Source of the DNA: JBBATK01 sp044224515
GTDB taxonomy: Bacteria > Bacteroidota > Ignavibacteria > Kapaibacteriales > NICIL-2
Direction: 5' to 3'
Length of the DNA stretch: 64,000 nucleotides
NCBI GenBank assembly: GCA_044224515.1
Contig: JBGAKH010000008.1
Span: 62,001 to 126,000 of the forward strand
Shown here: piece by piece, positions 25,388 to 33,645 of the stretch
How positions within the stretch are numbered: the stretch's first letter is position 1
Layout of the letters: each line of letters opens with the position of its first letter
Translations under genes and position numbers: made by a program
Notes under the pieces: model-generated
Database searches by the model: none
Told to the model about the DNA's origin: nothing
Seen by the model: the letters and a program-made list of their open reading frames with translations, nothing else

Positions 25388-25963
25388 ATGTTTACAAAAA
25401 AAAGCGGCGTTACACGAAGCGAGATACTACTTCTGTCAATCGGTGCGGTTGCGATGCTCTTTGTACTCGGCGCTTTGAGTCCACATTTCTTGCGCATACT
25501 GAGTCCGGAACACTTTCGTCAAGTGGAGCTTATGCCTTCGACAACAGCTCCACTAAAATTGCGCAGAATCAATGCTGCGGAGACGTTGGACTTTATTAAA
25601 GGGTGCGGACGTGATACCATTGTAGTTCACTTATGGAACAGCTGGAATAGCTGTGGTACAGTTTTGTTCGACAGTCTGACACGTGTACTACACTTTGGTT
25701 CCGGAACCAAGCTTGTGCACGTTTGCACAGATATGAGTGGTGTGCGTCAAAAACGATACTCGTCGCTTCTAGCTCAACACTATTGCGGTACAGCGCCTGC
25801 ATTTAGCCTGCGATCGCGTGCCTCGCTGTTTGATCTGCATAATCAACAAGCTGTAAAGCAATACTTGGCTCTGCTGGCTCACGACAGTCTTAGTCGGCAC
25901 GTGCCGCTTCTACTCTACTTTAACCGCAATGCAAAGCTATTAGGTTGGAAAGGGATCTCATGA
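25388..25963 (+). CDS. Membrane-anchored thioredoxin-fold protein lacking CxxC
   Basis: 191 residues with one anchor (SEILLLSIGAVAMLFVLGAL) and a periplasmic domain. DTIVVHLWNSWNSCGTVLFD is placed like the first strand and active-site helix of TlpA-type proteins (compare FWATWCPPC), but only one Cys remains; KLVHVCTDMSG gives the second strand and VPLLLYFNRNAKLLGWKG the usual cis-Pro-like strand and end. A redox-inactive or one-Cys thioredoxin-fold protein is inferred. The ATG at 25388 opens the anchor directly. Its stop overlaps the next start by 4 bases. Confidence 0.55.
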   Translation: MFTKKSGVTRSEILLLSIGAVAMLFVLGALSPHFLRILSPEHFRQVELMPSTTAPLKLRRINAAETLDFIKGCGRDTIVVHLWNSWNSCGTVLFDSLTRVLHFGSGTKLVHVCTDMSGVRQKRYSSLLAQHYCGTAPAFSLRSRASLFDLHNQQAVKQYLALLAHDSLSRHVPLLLYFNRNAKLLGWKGIS

Positions 25964-26406
25964 TGTTGCTGTCTACTGAAATCTTTGACCCCGCAGTTGT
26001 TGAACAATGTGTAGAGCATGCACCGGCGCAAAGACCCGATCGCGGTGCGCGAAGTTTGGCTGAGATCCTTGAAGACTTGCAGTGCGATTTAGGGTTGGAC
26101 CTAAGCGTGGTTTCGGGCGTGGATTCGCTATCGAGTATTCATGTGGGTTCTCACTTGCTATCAGATCAGGACTGCGGTTCACACGTAGTGAATACATCGA
26201 TCAACAGTTCTGACCGGCGCATTTTGGAAAGCACCACTCGTACTTGGAAGAGCAAGCATTGTAAGACAGCTCGCTTTACTTCAGAAAGACGAATCATAAC
26301 TTCGGTCGATAATCGATCAGCTCGCATGAGACAAACTGAGAGTACAGCACATCCGGAGCAGAATTCGCGTCTTAGCAGCACTAGTTCAAGTAGCGTTCGT
26401 TGTTAG
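25960..26406 (+). CDS. Unknown protein coupled to the thioredoxin-fold gene
   Basis: About 148 residues. The ATG at 25960 overlaps the preceding stop (ATGA) and has GGAAAGGG 5 bases upstream, good evidence for translational coupling. The N-terminal half is acidic and helical (STEIFDPAVVEQCVEHAP, GARSLAEILEDLQCDLGLDL). The C-terminal half is rich in Ser, Thr and Arg and looks disordered, ending SSTSSSSVRC. No signal peptide or membrane segment. It is in the place where an anti-sigma or accessory protein could be, but no family is recognised. Confidence 0.45.
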   Translation: MMLLSTEIFDPAVVEQCVEHAPAQRPDRGARSLAEILEDLQCDLGLDLSVVSGVDSLSSIHVGSHLLSDQDCGSHVVNTSINSSDRRILESTTRTWKSKHCKTARFTSERRIITSVDNRSARMRQTESTAHPEQNSRLSSTSSSSVRC

Positions 26407-27175
26407 TGTATGCTGTAGTTCTCGAAGTTGTTTTTGCACATCGACGCGACAACCTATCACGTGAATGCATGTCTGAATTCGTCGATTTTCAATGGCTATA
26501 GAGATGCGTCCTAGCTTCAAGCACTGCACGTCATGACGTGCGAGTCCTTAAATCAGGTGGTTGTCGCGAGCATCGTAGTACATGCATGCATGCATCTACA
26601 TACATTGAACTGAAAAGAGAGCGCAAAAGTGAGAGAGCGCAAAAGAGAGAGAGCCAAAAAGAATGCGCTAAAGAGAGAGCGCAAAAAGAGTGAAATACAC
26701 TGAAATCAACGACAAAAGAAACTAGGCGCGTTGCTTGACTTATGGTCTACAAGGCGCACAAACATGTCCTTCAGGGAAGAGGAGTGACTTCAGCTGCTGC
26801 GAATACGAAACAACTTGAGTGAGTTCAGATCCCCTACGGTTCGCATGAGTAGACTTGCTACTTCTTCGATGCTGAATGTTATTCCTCTTCCTTTGAAGGT
26901 ATATGTCAGGAGACCCAGCTGCTAGGTTTGAAAAGTCACGTAAGCAAAAACGGTATGTACAGGCTAAACCAAACCGGACCTTGCACAATGGACAAGGTGT
27001 CCAAGCATTTAGTGAAGAGCATGCTGTCGTATCCTTAGTGCTTTTACTCCCCCACGTATCATTCCTCTTTCTCCACACAATCATGCTGTATCTGCGCATC
27101 CGGAGCTGCAGCAGACAGCGACACTCGATTTCTTCGAAGCTTCTTCGGTGCGTTCAGCTCAGGGCGCTGCGATTC
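26407..27175. other. Gap with low-complexity DNA
   Basis: Holds an ATGC-repeat (26581-26594), a purine-rich block of short repeats (listed separately) and no convincing start for the following barrel gene, although its frame is open from 26903. Confidence 0.4.
26612..26692 (+). repeat. Purine-rich repeats of the type GAGAGCGCAAAA
   Basis: Four or five imperfect copies of GAGAGCGCAAAA (one with GAGAGCCAAAAA, one with ATGCGCTAAAGA) lie in 80 bases of almost pure purine with GC dinucleotides. They are not palindromic. Confidence 0.6.
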
Positions 27176-28603
27176 ATGATCCCGGCTGCCATAGCAGTGC
27201 AGATTCTGATTTCTCCTCATACAATATGCAATACATCAGAGCTGTGTACCCAGTTTCTTGTTCCACCAAGTGGGACAGTCTCTGTAAGCCAGAATCCTCA
27301 TCGCTTCGTAGCTATGACGAGCGGCTTTGTACCATTGAAACAATTCCAGGTCCATCGTCGGCCTCGCTTCAACGCAAATATTCCGGGATATTGCGTACGA
27401 CGACCCCAGCTTCACTCCATCAAAGAGATTGGTCGACCGGGCATTGGATGCGTATCGCGTCCGCTATTTCTTAAGACTTCTCTGTTGCTGTCCCTACAAG
27501 CGCAACTCTCGAAGCCGTTCAGCTGCTTGAGACCTGAGTCTAGCGGCACGCACGCCATTGCCGAAGTCAAGTCTACGGTCGACATAACACGACATTCGAG
27601 TCCATGTGGGAACCGAGATCTATCATATATGCATTGTCAAAGCTCGGAGGCTGAGTGTTTTCAGAGTGTTGCATTGCATCTTCATAGTTTCCTAGACACG
27701 AGCTCCGGACTTCACAAGCTTAGCTTGAGAGACAGCATGAGAACGAAGGATAGCGTTGAGAAACGGAGATTGAGTGACTCGGTGTCGTGCAGCTCTAGCC
27801 CGCGTGACACCACTGCTCCTCCACAGCACAGTCTTCAGCTTCAACTGCGTTTATCGGAACAGATTGGCTATGATTGGTTAGGTGGAGATTTGAGCGCGCT
27901 GGATGTGATGGGGCGCGCGGTCTATGAAGTGGCGTATCAAGTCCATCAGTTCTTGTTGATGAGTTCAACCGCAACTGACTTTCGTGTTCTCAAGGACTAC
28001 TGCGGACCATATAATCCCGGCAAAGTGCGGTCGACAGACAACAACCTGCAGTCAGAGATTCGTCTAAGCACCGCGCCGAGTGCTATGCTCAAGCCATTTG
28101 TCAGTCTTAGTTGTCGAACAGCCTACCTTAACACCTACGCCCTGCGTTCACAACCTTCCTTTCGCACAGCATCGTTTTGGGATCCTGTATGCAGCACTCA
28201 AAGTGGCGGTCTCAGCTTGGAATCACGTTCAGTACGTAACTCCCTGCAGCTTCGAGGCGCACTAAGTTTGGAACAGATTCGTAGTTCAGAGAATACGCTT
28301 CTGAGCGACAATCCGCTCACACCACAGCTAAAAGAGCGGTACAAAGCTTCAGCATTGTTCGATTGTGCCCTTCACGCTTTGATGAATCTTGACAGCGTCA
28401 CCACGCTGCAGTCCAACAGTAGCGCACGGAAGAGCATTATTGACGACGCCGCCTGGCAAATCAAACTCGAAAACGAATTGCGAATCGCAATCCGGAAGCC
28501 ATTCATGCTTGTCTTCAGTGCTAACCTCTTCTACAACGAGGCACAAACGAAACGAGTGCAATTCAAACAAGAGTTGCAGCTTGGCATGCAGATTCGATAT
28601 TGA
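27176..28603 (+). CDS. DUF3078-like outer membrane beta-barrel protein, N-terminus uncertain
   Basis: The frame is open from 26903 (566 codons); the ATG at 27176 starts a plausible export signal (MIPAAIAVQILISPHTICN). From about residue 220 of this reading the protein has barrel-like strands (SLQLQLRLSEQIGYDWLGG, KPFVSLSCRTAYLN, ASFWDPVCSTQSGGLSLES, KLENELRIAIRKPFMLVF, QFKQELQLGMQIRY), in the pattern of DUF3078 proteins of Bacteroidota, including the FWDP...QS-GL region and the aromatic end. The first 220 residues are rich in Ser, His, Arg and Cys and look unlike a normal protein, so frameshift damage or a wrong start is possible. Probable outer membrane protein of unknown cargo. Confidence 0.5.
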   Translation: MIPAAIAVQILISPHTICNTSELCTQFLVPPSGTVSVSQNPHRFVAMTSGFVPLKQFQVHRRPRFNANIPGYCVRRPQLHSIKEIGRPGIGCVSRPLFLKTSLLLSLQAQLSKPFSCLRPESSGTHAIAEVKSTVDITRHSSPCGNRDLSYMHCQSSEAECFQSVALHLHSFLDTSSGLHKLSLRDSMRTKDSVEKRRLSDSVSCSSSPRDTTAPPQHSLQLQLRLSEQIGYDWLGGDLSALDVMGRAVYEVAYQVHQFLLMSSTATDFRVLKDYCGPYNPGKVRSTDNNLQSEIRLSTAPSAMLKPFVSLSCRTAYLNTYALRSQPSFRTASFWDPVCSTQSGGLSLESRSVRNSLQLRGALSLEQIRSSENTLLSDNPLTPQLKERYKASALFDCALHALMNLDSVTTLQSNSSARKSIIDDAAWQIKLENELRIAIRKPFMLVFSANLFYNEAQTKRVQFKQELQLGMQIRY

Positions 28604-28942
28604 GTATTGTGACACCTCCTGAGGCTGCTAGGTCCGGGTGCTTTCACGTTGTAAGCTCTCTGTCAAGTGCAAGGTCTGTTCAGAGTCGATGCGCTCGTCA
28701 CAAATCCTACCTACGGACACGTCGAGCTTTCGACGCTAGGCGACTGAAAGCCTTGGCACTGACAACGAAACCCATCACACAGGAAACCTTCCGAAAATCA
28801 GCACTACACTTCTTAGAACAAATACCGGTGAAATGGGGTGAGCAACAAAAGTCCGTTCCTCACTTGCCTATCGTTCGCTTGCAGATTCTCTGCCGCACGC
28901 TGAATCCGGGCGACCGGTAAATGTCTATCTAGACTTAATGGT

Positions 28943-28962
28943 ACTCAATTGACTCAATTGAG
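28943..28962. promoter_or_regulatory. Tandem ACTCAATTG with palindrome CTCAATTGAG
   Basis: ACTCAATTG occurs twice in direct succession, and the second copy extends to the perfect 10-base palindrome CTCAATTGAG (28953-28962). It could be an operator for the downstream surface protein, but it lies about 490 bases before the ATG. Confidence 0.25.
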
Positions 28963-29363
28963 ATAGTGTGCTCACTGAGTGCAACAGTCCGAGCTGTTAG
29001 CTGGGTCCTCAGGACTTGGCTTTTGATCCGATCATAGCCGCGGATGGATCCTCCCCTACACTCGCTGTAAAGATGCAGTATAGATAGTATCAAGGCATTC
29101 AGACCCTCCGTATGTGCTTCCGGCAAAGGTCTAACAAAGCGATACTACGTACATGGATTACAGCGATACATGAGATCTCGTCAATATCGGATTTCGCTTC
29201 AATTGTAAGATTCTTGACGGAATCAACACAGGCCATGTCTCATCCATTCGCACCTAAATCAGAGCATGTAGACCGAAAAGTTTTCCACAACTGGGCGGTG
29301 TGTAGAGACATGAGGCTTAAGGCTTGACTTTACAGCATCGTAACACCAACCGGTCGCATTGCT

Positions 29364-29392
29364 TGGCTGATTTCCTTCGTAATTTTGCAGAC
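29364..29392 (+). promoter_or_regulatory. Putative Bacteroidota-type promoter of the Ig-like surface protein
   Basis: TTG in GCATTGC is followed after 18 bases by TAATTTTG in TCGTAATTTTGCAG, a good TTG-N18-TAnnTTTG match. The leader to the ATG at 29450 would be about 55 bases. Coordinates are accurate to a few bases. Confidence 0.4.
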
Positions 29393-29449
29393 TACAAATT
29401 CCTCTTTCTCAGGATCTACAGTACATTCTATCACTCTCAGGATTATCGT

Positions 29450-32400
29450 ATGAGATTTTCCACTCTCTACCGTTTTGCAGTATGCACTTTGCTTGGTTTG
29501 CTTGTCACCAAAGCAGCTGTAGCACAAACAAACCCGACGCCATTCGACTTGAGCTCGGGCAACTATTCGTTCACGCAATGGGATGCAACGAATACCGCGG
29601 GAACATTCCCGAACAACATGCGTTTTCATATGTACTCAACCACTTCTACGCTGACCGTTGTAGAGCCACTGGTTTTGAACTATGAAATGAATTCCGATTG
29701 GGATTTAGCATATAACGTTGCCAGTGGTGCTCGCATCATTGGTTCGGGTACTGACGGCATTTCATTCCTCAATACTTCGTCGTCTGCCTACACACCGACA
29801 AGATTTGCCGGTGCAGCGGTAGTAGCGTTGAACACAACCAACCGCGTGAACATTCGTGTGAATTGGACCGGCGGTACTGTTGTTCCTCAGTCTCGTTTGT
29901 ATGCTATCGTTCTTCAATACCGCGTTGGAACAACCGATGCATGGTCGACTGCAATTCAGAACGCAACAGACACCGTACAATACAAATCGAACTCAACTGC
30001 GAATCACTCGCAGGTCATGCCGACCTTTACTCTACCTTCAACCTGCGAAAACCAAGCTGTCGTGCAATTGCGTTGGCGTTACTACCAGTATGCAACCGGA
30101 TCAGGAAGTCGTCCACAACTTCGTTTTGATGAAGTAAGTGTATTGAGCGACGCATCGAGCGGTGTACCGGTTAAGCTGAATGTGTTAAATGTTTCCCCTG
30201 CAACACCTTCTGTTTTGACACCCTTCTCGGTCACGGTACAGACTCTCAATGCCGGCGACCAAGTACGCAGTGTGACCCAGGCAACAACCGTTCAATTAAG
30301 TGTTTTTAGTGGTTCAGGTACTCTCAGCGGCACCTTGACCGGTACCATTGCAGCCGGATCCAATACAGCAACCTTGAGTGGATTAACATACAGTGTCGCG
30401 GAACAGAACGTAAAGGTTCAGGTCGCGCGTACTGCAGGCGACGTCTTAAGCTCCGCCGTTAGCGCAGCCTTTACCGTATTGCCCAGAGCTACCTCATTGA
30501 GCATGAGCACCGTGCAAGCGAATGCGTTTGTCGGAGTCCCACTTGCAAGCATCAGCGTGAGCGCCATGCGTGCCGATCTTTCTGTCGATGCGAATTATCC
30601 CGGACCGATCACGATGTCCAAAGTGAGTGGACCTGGCAACGTAACAGGCACGCTGTCGTTGACACCTGTCAACGGCGTCGTCAGCTTCAGTGACATCGGT
30701 TTCAGTGCTGCAGGTACCTATGTTATTGCAGTGAACGGAGCAAACGTTAGCGGTGCAACCAGTTCGAACATTGTTGTTGTTGCACAGCCAACAGTTGCAG
30801 AACTCATCATGCCCCAGTACATGGCTGCGCGCTCGATTACGCTTCCTAGCTGGGCTTTGATTCGTTTCGACGGATTGCAACCGAATACTGCTTATCGTTA
30901 TTACACTGCAGCGGCTGAAATCAACAACCTCGTTGGTTTCGCTGCCGGAACTAACGTGCATTACAATGCTCCCGCCAATACCTTTAGTTATGTGCCGAAC
31001 AGCTTCAGCGATTTTGCTACACCCGGACGCTATTCCGAGTTTGCTACCGGTGCAGGCGAGACATCGAAGACCCTTTGGGTCAATATGGTGCCCTCCTCGA
31101 ACTCGCGCTTCACAGCCGCTAACAACATGTATTGGTACATTACCTTCCGCGATACAACTCGATCTATCGAGACAAGATTTGTTACGGTCGGTACCACAAA
31201 GACCATCAACATTTCGACTGCTGCCGGAGATGCGACCGGTATTTCCGATACCGCGAGTACTTGTGATCCAAAAACAGTTATCTGTTTGTACGACAATGCT
31301 ACAGGCAGCGGCCAACCTTTAAGTACTGCCTTGGTGCAAGACGACGGAACAACGATAAGCAGTGCTCCGACCTTCTATACAAACATTGAAAGCAAGCGAA
31401 CCGGTTGGGCAACGCTTATTCCTAACACGCTCCCGAACGGAGTAATGCGCGTTGAGCAGCGCTCGGTTACAACCGGAAACATTATGAAAGCATGGGTAGA
31501 TAACGACGGCGTATGGACCCCTGTCGTGACAAACAATCCTCGTGGTGGCAATAACGCCATCATCTTCCCGACTCCCCAAGTTGCATTCCCCTCAAGTCTC
31601 AACGGAACGAGCTTCTGTGCCACCTCACCCGCAACAATCACGTGGACTTCACGCGGTATAGCCACCGTTGATTTGCAGGTAAGTGCTGACGGCATTAACT
31701 ACACGACGATTGCTAGCGGTGTTAACGCAGCACAAGGCAGCTACGTGTGGAACATTCCGCAGGGTTTTGCCGGCGGTAACAACCTTCGTTTGCGCGTGTT
31801 GGATTCCGATCGCCCAACGACTGTCTTTGACGTTTCAGGATTCGTCAACGTCAATATACCTGCTACTGTTACGCTCGACCCCAACAGTATTGACGTATGT
31901 CTTGGTGGAACAGCGCAGTTGATTACACAAGCCAATGGAACATCATTGAGCTATCAGTGGGAGAAAGATGGGAAATTATTGAACGGCCAGACCGGCCCAA
32001 TCCTCACGATTACCAATGTTAATCAAGGTTCCAGTGGACTCTATCGTTGTCTTGTTAACGGCGGTGCAGGATGCCCCGGAACCGCTACCAAGTTTGCCTT
32101 GGTGTCAATCATTCCGGAACTCACTGTTGTAACGCAACCCCAAAGTATCGCTGTACCCAGCGGCGCAACAGCGTTGCTTAGCGTTGAAGTTTCCAATCAA
32201 AAAGGTGCTAGCTACCAGTGGTATCGCGGCGCAACACCGATGACGGACAACTCACGTATCAGTGGTACTCGCTCATCGGTAATGAGCATCCGCTTGGTCG
32301 GAACATCCGATTATGCAAATGACTACAGCTGTCGTATTACGACACCGTGCGGAGTGGTAACCAGCAAGCCGGCAAGCATTTCATCGGCTAACATCGCCTT

Positions 32401-33469
32401 CACGGAACAACCGTCTGCAACCTCGGCTTGTTCAGGCACCGACGCAACCTTTATGCTCAGCGCAAACTCTGCTACCGGATCTGCATTGAGTTACCAGTGG
32501 ATGCTTAACGGAATCGCGTTGACCGAAGGTACGAAGTACACAGGAACGAAAACATCGATCTTGACCGTTCATAGCGTCAGCATCGCCGATACAGGCAAAT
32601 ATCAATGCAAAGTCAACGCAGCTAATGGAGCAGTAGGCTACAGTGCGAACGCAGTGCTCAGCTTGGGATCAGTTCCGAAGATCAGCCAGACCTCAGGAAC
32701 GGTAAAGAAGTGTGCCGGTGACACTGCCACAATGAGTGTCTTGGCTACTTCAAGCGGAACGCCGAGCTATCAGTGGTACCATAACAGCATTATGGTTGCT
32801 GCAGCAACAGCTTCGAGTTACAGTGTCATCGTGAGTGAAAGCGCTGCCGGAAGTTACACCTGTATCGTCAGCAACGATTGTGGTAGCGATACTGCGAAAG
32901 ACTGCGCCGTACAGATGATTCAGTCGACAAAGATTACAACCCAACCACGCGCACTGACAAGTCGTCCGGAAGGCTCCACCATCGTTCTTTCAATCGTTGC
33001 CGAAGGCTCGAAATTGACCTATCAATGGTACTTCAACGGAACTGCCATTAGCGGTGACACACTCGAGAGTATGAGCATCTTGAATGCGAAGAAAGCTAAC
33101 GAAGGACGTTATACTTGCACCGTCAAGGGCGAATGCGGCGTCGTGGTTTCTGACACCGCCGTGGTCACCGTAACCGGAGGTGTAGATGTAAACAGTCTGG
33201 CGGAGTTTGGCTTCACGATCAACAGCAGTGTGCCAAACCCTGCCTCTACGCATGCGATTGTTCATTACGAGTTAAACGCACCTCGTACGGTTGAGCTCAG
33301 CGTGACCGACTTTTTGGGGCGTCCGGTTGCTACGCTCTTCTCCGGTATGCTCGATGCCGGTAAGCACGAAGCATTGTTTAACTGTGCCGAGCTGACAAGT
33401 GGAACGTACTATGTGCAATTGCGCAGTGGCGACATTAGTTTGTCACGCATCATTGCCGTCATCCACTAA
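29450..33469 (+). CDS. Large T9SS-secreted surface protein with Ig-like repeats
   Basis: 1,339 residues. The signal peptide is MRFSTLYRFAVCTLLGLLVT...VAQ. The N-terminal 250 residues resemble a discoidin-like/FN-type sandwich, followed by Big-like and PKD-like stretches. From about residue 812 come five Ig-like domains marked by YQWEKDGKLL, YQWYRGATPM, YQWMLNGIAL, YQWYHNSIMV and YQWYFNGTAI, each with a Cys pair and Y-x-C. The last 80 residues (NSSVPNPASTHAIVHYEL, VTDFLGRPVATL, AGKHE, SGTYYVQLRSG, SRIIAV) form a type-A T9SS sorting domain, so it is exported and anchored or released at the cell surface. Adhesion is likely but unproven. The ATG at 29450 is preferred to an upstream in-frame codon because the signal peptide starts there. 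Confidence 0.88.
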   Translation: MRFSTLYRFAVCTLLGLLVTKAAVAQTNPTPFDLSSGNYSFTQWDATNTAGTFPNNMRFHMYSTTSTLTVVEPLVLNYEMNSDWDLAYNVASGARIIGSGTDGISFLNTSSSAYTPTRFAGAAVVALNTTNRVNIRVNWTGGTVVPQSRLYAIVLQYRVGTTDAWSTAIQNATDTVQYKSNSTANHSQVMPTFTLPSTCENQAVVQLRWRYYQYATGSGSRPQLRFDEVSVLSDASSGVPVKLNVLNVSPATPSVLTPFSVTVQTLNAGDQVRSVTQATTVQLSVFSGSGTLSGTLTGTIAAGSNTATLSGLTYSVAEQNVKVQVARTAGDVLSSAVSAAFTVLPRATSLSMSTVQANAFVGVPLASISVSAMRADLSVDANYPGPITMSKVSGPGNVTGTLSLTPVNGVVSFSDIGFSAAGTYVIAVNGANVSGATSSNIVVVAQPTVAELIMPQYMAARSITLPSWALIRFDGLQPNTAYRYYTAAAEINNLVGFAAGTNVHYNAPANTFSYVPNSFSDFATPGRYSEFATGAGETSKTLWVNMVPSSNSRFTAANNMYWYITFRDTTRSIETRFVTVGTTKTINISTAAGDATGISDTASTCDPKTVICLYDNATGSGQPLSTALVQDDGTTISSAPTFYTNIESKRTGWATLIPNTLPNGVMRVEQRSVTTGNIMKAWVDNDGVWTPVVTNNPRGGNNAIIFPTPQVAFPSSLNGTSFCATSPATITWTSRGIATVDLQVSADGINYTTIASGVNAAQGSYVWNIPQGFAGGNNLRLRVLDSDRPTTVFDVSGFVNVNIPATVTLDPNSIDVCLGGTAQLITQANGTSLSYQWEKDGKLLNGQTGPILTITNVNQGSSGLYRCLVNGGAGCPGTATKFALVSIIPELTVVTQPQSIAVPSGATALLSVEVSNQKGASYQWYRGATPMTDNSRISGTRSSVMSIRLVGTSDYANDYSCRITTPCGVVTSKPASISSANIAFTEQPSATSACSGTDATFMLSANSATGSALSYQWMLNGIALTEGTKYTGTKTSILTVHSVSIADTGKYQCKVNAANGAVGYSANAVLSLGSVPKISQTSGTVKKCAGDTATMSVLATSSGTPSYQWYHNSIMVAAATASSYSVIVSESAAGSYTCIVSNDCGSDTAKDCAVQMIQSTKITTQPRALTSRPEGSTIVLSIVAEGSKLTYQWYFNGTAISGDTLESMSILNAKKANEGRYTCTVKGECGVVVSDTAVVTVTGGVDVNSLAEFGFTINSSVPNPASTHAIVHYELNAPRTVELSVTDFLGRPVATLFSGMLDAGKHEALFNCAELTSGTYYVQLRSGDISLSRIIAVIH

Positions 33470-33505
33470 GCTATCCGGAACGTTGAGATTATCATAGCTA
33501 TCGCG

Positions 33506-33536
33506 ACGGTCTCGACACAGTACGTGTAGAGACCGT
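33506..33536. terminator. Stem-loop between the two surface-protein genes
   Basis: ACGGTCTC...GAGACCGT with an inner ACAC/GTGT pairing makes a 12-bp interrupted stem, 37 bases after the first surface-protein stop. There is no T run, so termination is only a guess; it may instead protect the upstream mRNA end. Confidence 0.4.
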
Positions 33537-33645
33537 TGCGGTGCAACAGTTCAGTACTCTACGGGCAGGATGCGCTATACTCGCACTCCTGCCTTTTTGT
33601 TATACGCGTCGCTTGTTGATGCCTTTCAACTTATTATCCGCTCTT

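Larger units (their letters stand above)
28604..29449. other. Gap of 846 bases
   Basis: No convincing gene. A 106-codon frame (28600-28920) needs a TTG start and has no ribosome site. It contains the palindromic CTCAATTG repeats at 28943-28962 and, at its end, the promoter of the surface-protein gene. Confidence 0.45.

Noticed and set aside
28600..28920. 106-codon frame after the barrel gene
   Set aside because: Needs a TTG start, has no ribosome site, and its sequence does not look like a protein.
30494..31315. 273-codon minus-strand frame under the Ig-like surface protein
   Set aside because: Composition is that of an antisense frame (Cys/His/Arg-rich) and the plus-strand gene is well supported.
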